Shown here: positions 15,111-23,670 of the stretch, piece after piece
How positions within the stretch are numbered: position 1 is the stretch's first letter
How the letters are laid out: each line of letters begins with the position of its first letter
NCBI RefSeq assembly: GCF_015500095.1
Contig: NZ_CP062983.1
Coordinates: 4,340,001 to 4,404,000 of the forward strand
Source of the DNA: Phototrophicus methaneseepsis
Lineage (GTDB): Bacteria > Chloroflexota > Anaerolineae > Aggregatilineales > Phototrophicaceae
Length of the DNA: 64,000 nucleotides
Reading direction: 5' to 3'
Translations under genes and position numbers: made by a program
The notes under the pieces: model-generated
What the model was told of the DNA's origin: nothing
Database searches by the model: none
The model's input: the letters and a program-made list of their open reading frames with translations, nothing else

Positions 15111-16790
15111 ATGCCACGGCGCACAACCAAGCACCTACCCCCTAAACCTGGATGGGCTATTTATTTGCTAACCAGTTCAAGAGAAGCTCAAAACCCAACT
15201 ATGTCCCAGGATCGGCAGCGGTTTAACATCAATCGCGCTTTGCTAGAGCGATCCGACCTAGTCGTGGTAGATGAGTATACAGACACCATGAGCGGTCGCA
15301 CACCTAAGCGTGCTGGTTATCAGCGACTGCTGGACGATGCACGATCAGGATGCTTCTCACATGTTGCCGTCGAAAATGCCGAGCGCTTTGGGCGGAATGA
15401 TACCGAAGCGCTAATAGCCATTGATGAACTCCATGAACATGGTATCGTCGTACGATTTGCCGACTACCCTGATCTCGATCCTATTGATGCAGACGACCGC
15501 TTACTCATCACAATTTCCTTCACTCTTGCACGAAGAGAATCGCTGAAACTTGGTGAACGTGTGCGAGGAGGGCTTTATGCCAAGTTACGCAATGGCGGTT
15601 ACACAACTCGCGCCCCTGACGGTTACTTAAATGTAGAACGTAAAGCAGATACACCGGCTAGCTCAAAGATGGGACGCTATGAGCGCTGGATAGAAACTGA
15701 CCCACAGCAGTTCAAAGTCTGGCGTTTAGTATGGAATTTACTACTAACTGATAAACATAGCTTAGCTGAGATATGCGAGCATTTACATCTACGCGGATTT
15801 CGTTATCGTACTGGTCGACCGTTTATAGAGATTAAAAATGATCGTAGAAAGCCAGCCGTCAACACACTCTCGAAGATATTTCATAACTGGTTTTATGCAG
15901 GATGGGTTGTCAGCGAGAAAGCAAGCATACCCCCTAAAACTGTAAAAGGGCATTGGAAACCTGTTGTTACAACAGAGGAATTTGAGCGTGGCCTAGAGAT
16001 TCTGTCCTATCGATCGCGGCACCGCATCGCTAAACGTCGGCACTTCTATCTTCTAAAAGAACTCGTTTATCTTCACAATGAGGATACCGGCAATTTAACC
16101 AAGCTTACAGGCTCTACATCAAATTCCAGTCGCAAAAGCGGTGGCACAGCTTACTACTGTGTCTGGAGCAGCAATATCAATATTAAGTGCGAAATCATTG
16201 ATGACCAAATCGCCCAATTGATAAAACAAATCCACATCAATCCTGATCAGACACTTGCGATTCAAGACGCCTATACGAAAGAAGTCGCTGAAAAGTTGGG
16301 GCATCTACGCCCCAGCGAAGAAAAGCAGCTAGAAGATGCTTTGAAAGCAATTAGCGAAGAAGAAACACGCACAGCACGCTTGTACGCCATTGGCAAAATT
16401 ACAGATGAGGTTTGGGACTTACTCTGGCAAGAATGGCAGGATAAACGGCGATCCATTCAAACAAGCCTTGTCTCTTTAAATCGCCAACATGAAGCACATA
16501 TTGCGGATTTAGATGCTGCTCTGACAATCATCTCAAAAGTGAGTATACTGTATAGTAATCTTGGCCGAGACGATCAAAGATCAGTGTTGCACGAGATGGT
16601 TGACAAAATTGTTGTCAATCGGTTTGGAACTGTTGTAAATATGGTATTGTTGCCACCCTTTTCTTATTTGAAGCATATTTCAGATCAGGTAAAGGCCGAG
16701 GAAATGCAAGCAGTGGTTGATGGGAATGAAAAAAGCAGCCGTTCAGCGACTGCTTCTCAGTGTTCGGAATATATCTCCGTAAGTAGGTGA
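15111..16790 (+). CDS. Large serine recombinase (integrase)
   Basis: The 559-residue protein has an N-terminal resolvase domain (AIYLLTSSREAQ, candidate catalytic Ser22; VVVDEYTDTMSGRTPKRAGY; ENAERFGRND). A recombinase domain follows (about 165-300, with PDGY and FYAGWVV), then a zinc-ribbon-like region with few Cys residues (about 330-365), a coiled coil (about 390-480) and a C-terminal tail. Such enzymes integrate and excise elements between attP and attB. The Arg usual two residues before the catalytic Ser is Leu20 here. The last ~27 residues are encoded by DNA that is non-coding in the homologous end at 34.4 kb (stop lost). Ends at the element boundary. Confidence 0.9.
   Translation: MPRRTTKHLPPKPGWAIYLLTSSREAQNPTMSQDRQRFNINRALLERSDLVVVDEYTDTMSGRTPKRAGYQRLLDDARSGCFSHVAVENAERFGRNDTEALIAIDELHEHGIVVRFADYPDLDPIDADDRLLITISFTLARRESLKLGERVRGGLYAKLRNGGYTTRAPDGYLNVERKADTPASSKMGRYERWIETDPQQFKVWRLVWNLLLTDKHSLAEICEHLHLRGFRYRTGRPFIEIKNDRRKPAVNTLSKIFHNWFYAGWVVSEKASIPPKTVKGHWKPVVTTEEFERGLEILSYRSRHRIAKRRHFYLLKELVYLHNEDTGNLTKLTGSTSNSSRKSGGTAYYCVWSSNINIKCEIIDDQIAQLIKQIHINPDQTLAIQDAYTKEVAEKLGHLRPSEEKQLEDALKAISEEETRTARLYAIGKITDEVWDLLWQEWQDKRRSIQTSLVSLNRQHEAHIADLDAALTIISKVSILYSNLGRDDQRSVLHEMVDKIVVNRFGTVVNMVLLPPFSYLKHISDQVKAEEMQAVVDGNEKSSRSATASQCSEYISVSR
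16668..16781 (+). repeat. Direct repeat, copy A: recombinase 3' end plus double hairpin
   Basis: About 110 bp match copy B at 34376-34489 in the same orientation. Shared blocks include GAAGCATATTTCA, CAGTGGTTG, AAAAAAGCAGCCGTT, CAGTGTTCGGA and CTCCGTA. Read on the minus strand, both copies form two hairpins, and several differences are paired, which suggests conserved RNA structure. In copy A the open reading frame runs through the whole repeat. A candidate attachment site lies at its outer end. Confidence 0.7.
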
Positions 16791-16857
16791 GTGATGCTTC
16801 GCACCCTGTGTTCGATTAGATAGATCGTTTGTTATATCATCGAGCTGATCTTTCATA

Positions 16858-17100
16858 TCATTCTGCCATTTCGCTGCTATCACTCAGTCTGGAACGGCGG
16901 CGATTACCATGCTGTGGATCAAAGAAATACATAAAAACGGCCCCGACGGCGATCCCAATTACAAACCAGCAGGCACTGAGCAATGCTACCGTTTCGGCAG
17001 GCACTTTATTTTTTCGCGTATAGCCGGTTGTTTCCTCAATGAGATCATCAAGATAAGCATTAATATTTGTTTTAACATCTTCAAGATAATTCGCCATCAT
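16858..17100 (-). CDS. Small single-span membrane protein (YtxH-like)
   Basis: The product of about 80 residues has a short amphipathic N-terminus (ANYLEDVKTNINAYLDDL), one membrane helix (VALLSACWFVIGIAVGAVFMYFF), and a basic end starting DPQHGNRRRSRL. The helix followed by a DPxxGxRRR motif is common in small YtxH-like proteins of unknown role. The ATG at 17100 overlaps the stop of the esterase gene as TAATG and has GGGGAG upstream, so it is coupled to that gene; ATG at 17097 is equally possible. It may act in the cell envelope under stress. Confidence 0.65.
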   Translation of the reverse strand: MMANYLEDVKTNINAYLDDLIEETTGYTRKNKVPAETVALLSACWFVIGIAVGAVFMYFFDPQHGNRRRSRLSDSSEMAE

Positions 17101-18440
17101 TAAACTCCCCAAGGATATGTTTCAGGTGGCTGGGTGGTTTCTGGCTGTAAATGTAGAGGATGGAGTGCCTCCGTCTCCTGTAGATACAGGAAGGCATCAT
17201 AGCGGCGAGAAAGTGCCGTTGGTACGAAGCCGCCGCGCCGCCCACTATAAGGATCATAGACAACGCCGATGGCACGGTGACCGCGTACTTGTTCCAATAA
17301 CTCACGAGCCTGGGCGTCTTTTGAGAAGATCAGGAGCGTATCCTCACCGAAGGTCTCGTGTAGGACGCCTTCCCAACTCTCGCCTGCAGCTTCCACAATC
17401 GGCATCTCTTCCATATCTGCATCCCAGTAGCGCCCGGCGATAACATGCCCCTCATAGGAGCCAGAGCCAACCAACACGACACCTTCTTTGCCAAGTCGCT
17501 CACGTACCAACTGCCCGACATTGACGATGCCTGCTTGTGCCATCGGCGTTGCACGGGCATCCCCAATATGGGTGTTATGTGCCCAGATGATCGCTTTAGT
17601 ATTGTCGCCATAATAATTGAGCAAGCGCTCGAGTGTATCAACCATATGATGATCACGGACATTCCAGCTCTCGGCATCGCCTCGTACCATCGTACGGTAG
17701 TAACGTTCTGCCCCCACAGCGACATGGGCATTCTGTTGAGCATTGAATTGTGCTTCTCGGTCGCCATCATATAATGTCGCCAACCCTTTACGCTGCATCG
17801 CAACTAGTAGATCAACGACTTCTGACTCACAGGATGTTGGTATAAGCCGCGTCGCACGAGCATAAGACTGTACATCTTCATCATACGGCTGGAAGCATTG
17901 ATAAGCCTGATAAGCAGTATGAAGCGCATCTGGCTCATACATGGTTAGATAACGTGTTACTTCTGAAAGGGACTCCCATAAGCTGTAGACATCCAACCCA
18001 TAAAAGCCGACCTGATCAGGCTCCGGTGCTTGATCATTGTATTGACGCAGCCATTCCACTAGCGCGACGACTTCCCAATTAGCCCACATCCAGGTTGGCC
18101 AGCGCTTAAATGCATGGAGGATGTGATATGCATTCTCGCCTGCGTTTTCATAGCCTTTGATGTAGCGATTCACCTTGTAACAGTCAGGCCAATCGCCTTC
18201 AACGGCAATAAAAGAAAAGCCTTTTTCTTGTATTAAGCGCTGACTGAGGCGCTTCCGCCAGAGATAGTATTCTGATGTGCCATGTGTCGCTTCCCCAAGG
18301 AGCACAAGGTGTGCATCACCGATCTCTTCCATCAGAGGATCGAGATCTGCTTGCACCTGAAGTGGGCTTCCGACTGTTTGGATCATCTTCTTTGTATCTT
18401 CGGATAGGGTGCCTAGCATAGCAGTCACTTTCAAGATCAT
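17100..18440 (-). CDS. Erythromycin esterase family hydrolase
   Basis: The 446-residue protein has the family motifs GEATHGTSE (residues 49-57), EGDWPD (81-86) and WAHNTHIGDAR (His288 and His291). These supply the metal-independent or metal-assisted catalytic centre of the EreA/EreB and succinoglycan-biosynthesis-type family. Many relatives do not act on macrolides, so resistance should not be assumed. It starts the two-gene unit with the small membrane protein. ATG at 18440 or at 18419 are both possible starts. It is the first ordinary gene to the right of the element boundary. Confidence 0.85.
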   Translation of the reverse strand: MILKVTAMLGTLSEDTKKMIQTVGSPLQVQADLDPLMEEIGDAHLVLLGEATHGTSEYYLWRKRLSQRLIQEKGFSFIAVEGDWPDCYKVNRYIKGYENAGENAYHILHAFKRWPTWMWANWEVVALVEWLRQYNDQAPEPDQVGFYGLDVYSLWESLSEVTRYLTMYEPDALHTAYQAYQCFQPYDEDVQSYARATRLIPTSCESEVVDLLVAMQRKGLATLYDGDREAQFNAQQNAHVAVGAERYYRTMVRGDAESWNVRDHHMVDTLERLLNYYGDNTKAIIWAHNTHIGDARATPMAQAGIVNVGQLVRERLGKEGVVLVGSGSYEGHVIAGRYWDADMEEMPIVEAAGESWEGVLHETFGEDTLLIFSKDAQARELLEQVRGHRAIGVVYDPYSGRRGGFVPTALSRRYDAFLYLQETEALHPLHLQPETTQPPETYPWGV

Positions 18441-19000
18441 CTGATCATTTCTTTTTGAAAATTGATGTGTGTCGTTCCTTCTTTGTCGTCAAGCTTTATG
18501 GTCGTCCTTTGTAATTGTCAGGCTTCGTACTCAAGGCCAAAGGCAATTTTCACTGTTACCCGATCGTCTTTACTATGAATTTTTAGTATCGTTACAATAC
18601 AGCTTACGGGATCAGCAAGGGAATATGGTTACCCATATGGAGCATCTTGTCTTAGGTCAATCGGTTACTATCTGGACATAATAAATGGAATGAGGTGTAT
18701 CCTGTAGAAAGAGATTCATTCTGAGACACATGATCTATTTAAGATAAGACTTGCAGATGATGGGTTCGTGTAACGGTTGACAAATCTTCATCAATTTAAA
18801 AAACTGAAACGCTCTTTGTTTCTCACAAATGATAAATTCATTAAGAATTTGGCCCCTTGATCTATACCTTATACTAGTTTCATGTAATAAAACTCGAAAT
18901 TTAATGTCTCTATTTTTAGACTTGTGTTTAATCTGTAATCGACAGTATTTAATAAGAGCTTATCGATAAGCCGAAAAACGAATGAGAAGGCGAGTAGAGA
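18441..19000. promoter_or_regulatory. AT-rich divergent intergenic region
   Basis: The stretch separates the esterase and cheB genes, which point away from each other. An open frame of 70 codons at 18469-18681 on the plus strand lacks a ribosome site and protein-like composition, so I do not call it. The part from 18760 to 18990 is very AT-rich with several TATA-like boxes and likely holds the cheB promoter. I see no clear RNA gene. Confidence 0.35.
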
Positions 19001-19984
19001 ATGGCCCATCACCATGACATCATCGTCATTGGCGCTTCTGCAGGGGGCGTTGAAGCGCTTATCCAACTTGTACAGAGTTTGCCAGCCGATTTACCCGCGG
19101 CCATGTTCATTGTGTTGCATGTCGCATCTGGGGGTGCTAGCGTGCTCCCCCAGATTCTTACAGATAAAGGCCATATACCCGCTGTCCATCCGCAATCTGG
19201 TGACTCAATAGAAAATGGAAAAATTTATGTTGCACCAAACGACCATCATCTCATTATTGACGATGGGGTTGTCGTACTGAGCAATGGCCCGCGTGAAAAT
19301 GGTTTTCGTCCAGCAGTGGATTCGCTATTCCGCACAGCTGCGAATACGTATGGCTCACGTGTGGTTGGTGTGATACTTACCGGGTTGTTGGATAACGGCA
19401 GTGCAGGGCTTGTCTCTGTCAAAAGACAAGGTGGCATCGCGATTGTACAAGACCCCGAAGATGCCATGTTTTCGTCCATGCCAGAAAGTGCGCTCAAAGT
19501 CGTCCAGGCAGATTATGTTTTGCCTTTGGCACAGATCCCAGAAACACTGGTGAAATTGGCTTCAACAGAGGTCACTGAAACCCCAAAATCCGGGGATCCT
19601 TCTCGTACTGATAGTGCAACAACAGGGGATAAGGACGATATCTATATGAAGAGTGAGGGTAAGGTCACAGACATGGTATGCCCGGAATGTGGTGGCGTGA
19701 TTGTTGAATATCACGAAGGCATTAATAACAACTTGGTACGCTTTGAATGCCGCGTTGGGCATCGTTATTCGTTACAATCTATGCTACAAAAGCAAGAAGA
19801 GACGGTAGAAGCTGCCTTATGGGCGGCTGTGAGGTCGTTGGAAGAAAACAGCTCGCTTTTCCAGCGCATGAAACAACAAGCGTATGATTTGAATAATGTA
19901 CTCTCTGCTGAACGATACGCTGCCAGAGCCCAGGAAGCTGAACAATACGCAGATGTCATCCGACAAATTTTGTTAAAAAAATGA
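19001..19984 (+). CDS. CheB-type methylesterase with C-terminal zinc ribbon
   Basis: The 327-residue protein starts directly with the CheB catalytic domain: GASAGG (Ser13), VLH (His40) and LTGLLDNGSAG (Asp131) make the triad. No receiver domain precedes it, so it is not regulated by phosphorylation in the usual way. Residues 227-254 contain C-x2-C and C-x3-H, a probable zinc site, and the end is a helical bundle. CheB removes methyl groups from chemoreceptors, but stand-alone forms often serve other signalling systems. It overlaps the next gene by ATGA. No chemoreceptor is seen nearby. Confidence 0.85.
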   Translation: MAHHHDIIVIGASAGGVEALIQLVQSLPADLPAAMFIVLHVASGGASVLPQILTDKGHIPAVHPQSGDSIENGKIYVAPNDHHLIIDDGVVVLSNGPRENGFRPAVDSLFRTAANTYGSRVVGVILTGLLDNGSAGLVSVKRQGGIAIVQDPEDAMFSSMPESALKVVQADYVLPLAQIPETLVKLASTEVTETPKSGDPSRTDSATTGDKDDIYMKSEGKVTDMVCPECGGVIVEYHEGINNNLVRFECRVGHRYSLQSMLQKQEETVEAALWAAVRSLEENSSLFQRMKQQAYDLNNVLSAERYAARAQEAEQYADVIRQILLKK

Positions 19985-22914
19985 TGCGTGCAAGGAAAGG
20001 GGAAGTTGTGACTCATCAAAAAGATCGTTCAAAACATGATAAAAAATCCCATTTCCCGATTATCGCCCTTTGTGCCTCTGCAGGTGGATTAGAAGCTTAC
20101 GAAGCGTTTTTCCAGGCATTGCCTGAGGGCAGCGGTATGGCGTTTATTGTGATGCAGCATCAGACGCCGGATAAAGAAAGCATTCTGTACAAGATTTTGC
20201 AACGCTTTACGAAGATTCCAGTAGAAGTGATTACAGCAGGCACAACTATTGAGCCTGATATGATTTATGTGGTGCCCTCAGATCATGGGGTCACGCTCCA
20301 GAACAGACAGTTCCAATTGTCGAAGCTGCCTAAGAACCGTGGTTGGCCCAGCACGATTGATCATCTTCTTGAGTCTCTGGCTCATGATCAGCAAGAATGT
20401 GGTGTCGGCATTATCTTCTCTGGCCTGGGAACAGATAGCACAGTCGGCGCACAAGCCATTCGGGAAAACAACGGTATTGTCATTGTGCAGGATCCCGCCT
20501 CGGCTGTTCAAGATGCTATGCCAAACCATATTATTGAAGTCGGTCTCGCAGATAAGGTCCTGAAGCCTTCCGAGATGCCAGATTATTTGTTCAAAACTTT
20601 CGAGATTGACGTTCCGCAACAGCCCCAGAAAGAAAACGCCGAGGATACTCTCTCGGAGACCCTACTAAATAAAGTTATCAGACGACTTCGCCGCCAGACG
20701 GGTCGTGATTTTGAAAACTACAAATCCAGTACGTTACAGCGTCAGATTGCTCGACGCGTTGCGACGTTACAACTTGATTCATTTGATGACTATCTTGATT
20801 ACATGAATCAGCATCCAGAAGAAGCCAATCATCTGACGGAATATCTGCTTATTAATGTCACGAGCTTTTTCCGAGATCCAGAAGCATTTGACTCTTTAAA
20901 GACAAACGCCTTGCTGCCGATGCTGCGCCAGATGGATATTGATATGGTCTTACGGGTTTGGGTGCCGGGTTGTGCAAGTGGGGAAGAAGCCGTTTCTTTG
21001 GCGATTGTGATCCATGAGTGCTTACGAGAACTGGATATGCAAGAGATGGAAGTGCGGATTTTTGCCACGGATATCAATCGAGAGCTGATTCATGAAGCGC
21101 GTAAAGGCATTTATCCCCTCACAATTACTGGAAATATCTCCGAGGATAGACTGCACGATCACTTTATCTCTGAGAGTGATGGTTACCACGTCCGCAATCA
21201 TATCAGCCGCATGATAATATGGTCAGAACATAACCTGGTGGAGCACCCGCCATTCTCTCAACTTCACTTTATCAGTTGCCGTAATGTTCTCATTTACTTC
21301 CAGCGGCAACTCCAGGACCGTATTTTATCGCTATTTCAATTTGCACTCCGTCCAGATGGTATTCTATTTCTTGGCTCGTCGGAGACAACGCCGGTGGGCA
21401 CCGGTGAATTGGTATCCCTCGACAGCAGGCAAAAAATTTATCGGCGAACATCAAACCAGAGCAGAGGCTGGCTTCAACTCAATCAACCCCTGTTCAAGAG
21501 TGTACCGGAGCCCCTAGAGGACCATATGCCCAGGCAACAGCAACCCCACAACGACAAGCGAGACTATACGTTGCAAATTGTGAAAGACATGCTCCTGGAG
21601 TATTACAATCCAACCTGCATCATTGTCGATGAAAATTATCAAATTCGCTATTCCTTCGGCGAAGTTGACCGTTATTTACGTTTAATTCCAGGAGAAAGTG
21701 CCTATCGGAATGTTTTAGAGATGTCACGGGATGGGCTGGATATCGACCTGACTATTGCGCTGCATGATGCCTTTGCCAGTAATGAGGAAAGTTTCAGACG
21801 TAATAATGTTTGGGTCCAGACAAACGGCCATGAGCGCGTCATCAATCTTGTTGTGAGGCCAATCCATGATTCACAACTCGGTAACCGACTAAAACTCGTC
21901 ATCTTTGAGTTGCTGCTGGAAGGTAATGACCTGAGGAACGTAGACCCGGTTGAACTTGTCAGTGTTGATAGCGAAGCCAACTCAACAGTGACGCGTCTGC
22001 GCCAGGAACTGGACCAAACGCGCGATGTCTTACAAAGTACCACGCAGGCGCTCCAGGCAAAAAGTGAAGAACTCACGACATCCCTGGAAGAGATCCGCTC
22101 CGCTAATGAGGAAGTTCAGACGACCAATGAGGAATTGCGAACCTCTAAAGAAGAACTCGAATCTATGAACGAGGGACTCAATACCCTCAATACCCAGTTG
22201 ATTGACCAGAATGAGGAACTCCTACAAGCCAATGACACGCTGCATAATTTTATGCAAGCAACTGAAATTGCGATGATATTTCTTGATCAATCCCTTCATA
22301 TTCGAGAGTTTACATCTGTGACGACCCAAATTTTCAGTTTGCGCACGATAGATAAAGGGCGCCAGATTAAAGAATTCTCGCATAATTTGAATTATTCTGA
22401 TCTAATTGACGATGCCGAAACCGTGTTAAATACCCTAGACAGTATTGAGAAAGAAATTGAAAATACGAATGGGCGGTGGTATCAGGTGCGTATTCGTCCT
22501 TATCGAACAGTCAACCATATCGTTGATGGTGTCGTCCTGACATTTTCTGACATTACCTCCCAGAAGCTGTCCTCTCTTTATCAACGCCAATTGATTGATA
22601 CCGTTGAAAATAGCCTGATAGAGTTAGATAGTGACTTGCGCGTTGTTAATGCGAGTCAGTCATTCTATGATACCTTCGAGGTTAAAGAAGAAGATACGAT
22701 TGGGAAATTATTATATCACCTAGGCAATGGACAATGGGATATTCCAGAGTTGCGTCACCTCTTAACTGAAATCATCCCGGAACAGACGATTGTACGTGAT
22801 TATGAGGTCACCCATAGTTTCCCAGAACTTGGCATCCGTACGATGCGCCTCAACGCCCGTCAAATCGCTGAACTCGATCGTATCCTGCTGGTGATTACAG
22901 ATATATCCGCATAG
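19981..22914 (+). CDS. CheB-CheR-PAS hybrid signalling protein
   Basis: The 977-residue protein contains a CheB domain (CASAGG Ser33, His60, GLGTDSTVG Asp152) and then a CheR methyltransferase (about 225-495) with its helical N-terminal part and the SAM-binding VWVPGCASGEEA (327-338). A PAS-like domain (about 550-640), a long coiled coil (about 665-755) and two further PAS-like domains to the end follow. Hybrids of this kind usually end in a histidine kinase; none is present here, so the output is unclear. Methylation and demethylation of the coiled-coil/PAS part is a possible internal sensor mechanism. The four-base overlap implies coupling to the first CheB gene. Confidence 0.9.
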   Translation: MMRARKGEVVTHQKDRSKHDKKSHFPIIALCASAGGLEAYEAFFQALPEGSGMAFIVMQHQTPDKESILYKILQRFTKIPVEVITAGTTIEPDMIYVVPSDHGVTLQNRQFQLSKLPKNRGWPSTIDHLLESLAHDQQECGVGIIFSGLGTDSTVGAQAIRENNGIVIVQDPASAVQDAMPNHIIEVGLADKVLKPSEMPDYLFKTFEIDVPQQPQKENAEDTLSETLLNKVIRRLRRQTGRDFENYKSSTLQRQIARRVATLQLDSFDDYLDYMNQHPEEANHLTEYLLINVTSFFRDPEAFDSLKTNALLPMLRQMDIDMVLRVWVPGCASGEEAVSLAIVIHECLRELDMQEMEVRIFATDINRELIHEARKGIYPLTITGNISEDRLHDHFISESDGYHVRNHISRMIIWSEHNLVEHPPFSQLHFISCRNVLIYFQRQLQDRILSLFQFALRPDGILFLGSSETTPVGTGELVSLDSRQKIYRRTSNQSRGWLQLNQPLFKSVPEPLEDHMPRQQQPHNDKRDYTLQIVKDMLLEYYNPTCIIVDENYQIRYSFGEVDRYLRLIPGESAYRNVLEMSRDGLDIDLTIALHDAFASNEESFRRNNVWVQTNGHERVINLVVRPIHDSQLGNRLKLVIFELLLEGNDLRNVDPVELVSVDSEANSTVTRLRQELDQTRDVLQSTTQALQAKSEELTTSLEEIRSANEEVQTTNEELRTSKEELESMNEGLNTLNTQLIDQNEELLQANDTLHNFMQATEIAMIFLDQSLHIREFTSVTTQIFSLRTIDKGRQIKEFSHNLNYSDLIDDAETVLNTLDSIEKEIENTNGRWYQVRIRPYRTVNHIVDGVVLTFSDITSQKLSSLYQRQLIDTVENSLIELDSDLRVVNASQSFYDTFEVKEEDTIGKLLYHLGNGQWDIPELRHLLTEIIPEQTIVRDYEVTHSFPELGIRTMRLNARQIAELDRILLVITDISA

Positions 22915-23047
22915 CCGGGACCTCTTATAGTCCTTTAGCCTACATATTTATGACCATCTGACCTAACTTATGTTGCGCCATACGGACGTTCCAAACGCCC
23001 GTTATTTATATTTAAATAATTAGGACAAACGATGTTTATGAAAGAGA

Positions 23048-23542
23048 ATGATTGTGGATAATTTAAAAGACCTTTATTTGGATGAACTCCGTGATATTTA
23101 TGATGCTGAGACGCAACTTGTTAAAGCCTTGCCAAAGATGGCTCAGGCAGCCGCTTCTGAAAAATTGCAGCAAGCGTTTGATCAGCATCTCCAGCAGACA
23201 CAAGAGCATGTTCGCCGTCTTGAGCAGATTTTCGATGATCTGGAAGCCAACCCCAAAGGGGAGACCTGCGAAGCTATGCAGGGCCTCATCAAAGAAGGCG
23301 ATCAAATCATCAAAAAAGATGCCGATGCGGATGTCAAGGACGCCGCTTTGATCGCAGCCGCTCAGCGTGTCGAGCATTATGAAATCGCAGCCTATGGTAC
23401 GGTCTGCACCTATGCGGAAAGTCTGTCACAGCCTGAGGCGCTCGACCTGCTTAAGAAAACGCTCGAAGAAGAAAAAGCGACCGACGCTAAGCTAACAGAC
23501 CTGGCTGTAAGTTCCATCAACAAGAAGGCGCAAGCGAGCTAA
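23048..23542 (+). CDS. DUF892 ferritin-like protein (YciE/YciF type)
   Basis: The 164-residue all-helical protein begins NLKDLYLDELRDIYDAETQL and has a second helix-rich half with RVEHYEIAAYGTVCTYAESL and LEEEKATDAKL. The Glu and His residues in these helices form the di-iron-like site of the family. Members are linked to general and oxidative stress. The ATG at 23048 is very close to the purine-rich AAAGAG; a GTG at 23054 is better spaced and may be the true start. A hairpin follows the gene. Confidence 0.85.
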   Translation: MIVDNLKDLYLDELRDIYDAETQLVKALPKMAQAAASEKLQQAFDQHLQQTQEHVRRLEQIFDDLEANPKGETCEAMQGLIKEGDQIIKKDADADVKDAALIAAAQRVEHYEIAAYGTVCTYAESLSQPEALDLLKKTLEEEKATDAKLTDLAVSSINKKAQAS

Positions 23543-23558
23543 ACACTTCTAAATGGAC

Positions 23559-23580
23559 GCCCGCTCTTTAAAGGGCGGGC
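23559..23580 (+). terminator. Hairpin terminator after the DUF892 gene
   Basis: GCCCGC and GCGGGC pair around a 10-base loop 17 bases after the stop. The following ACTTTG is only a weak T-tract, so termination may be partial. Confidence 0.5.
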
Positions 23581-23670
23581 ACTTTGACTGCTGAAAATGA
23601 ACCCTCCGCAACATCAGGATACCGGATGCGCATCGATGGCACGTAGCAACTCATATGATACTGACATATC

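Larger units (their letters stand above)
1..16790. mobile_element. Integrative conjugative-type element, right part, ending in a serine recombinase
   Basis: Transfer-type genes (VirB4, PrgI/VirB3, VirB2 and VirB6 relatives), an ImmA/IrrE peptidase, a primase-like protein and a large serine recombinase share this stretch. Ordinary metabolic genes begin directly afterwards. The left end lies outside the window. The right boundary is placed at the recombinase stop because the last ~110 bp recur beside tRNA-Glu at 34.4 kb. Defence-like or accessory genes sit between the transfer genes. No relaxase or VirD4-type coupling protein is visible, so the mode of transfer cannot be decided. The boundary call is inference; the gene content is read from the sequence. 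Confidence 0.75.

Noticed and set aside
16784-16840. tRNA fragment at the outer end of repeat copy A
   Set aside because: I looked for a T-arm and acceptor stem as at 34.49 kb. The sequence diverges right after CTCCGTA and forms no cloverleaf.
17100-18440. Macrolide resistance gene
   Set aside because: Family membership is clear, but most environmental erythromycin-esterase-family proteins have no shown activity on macrolides.
18469-18681. Plus-strand ORF of 70 codons
   Set aside because: No ribosome site, composition unlike protein, and it lies in a promoter-like AT-rich region.
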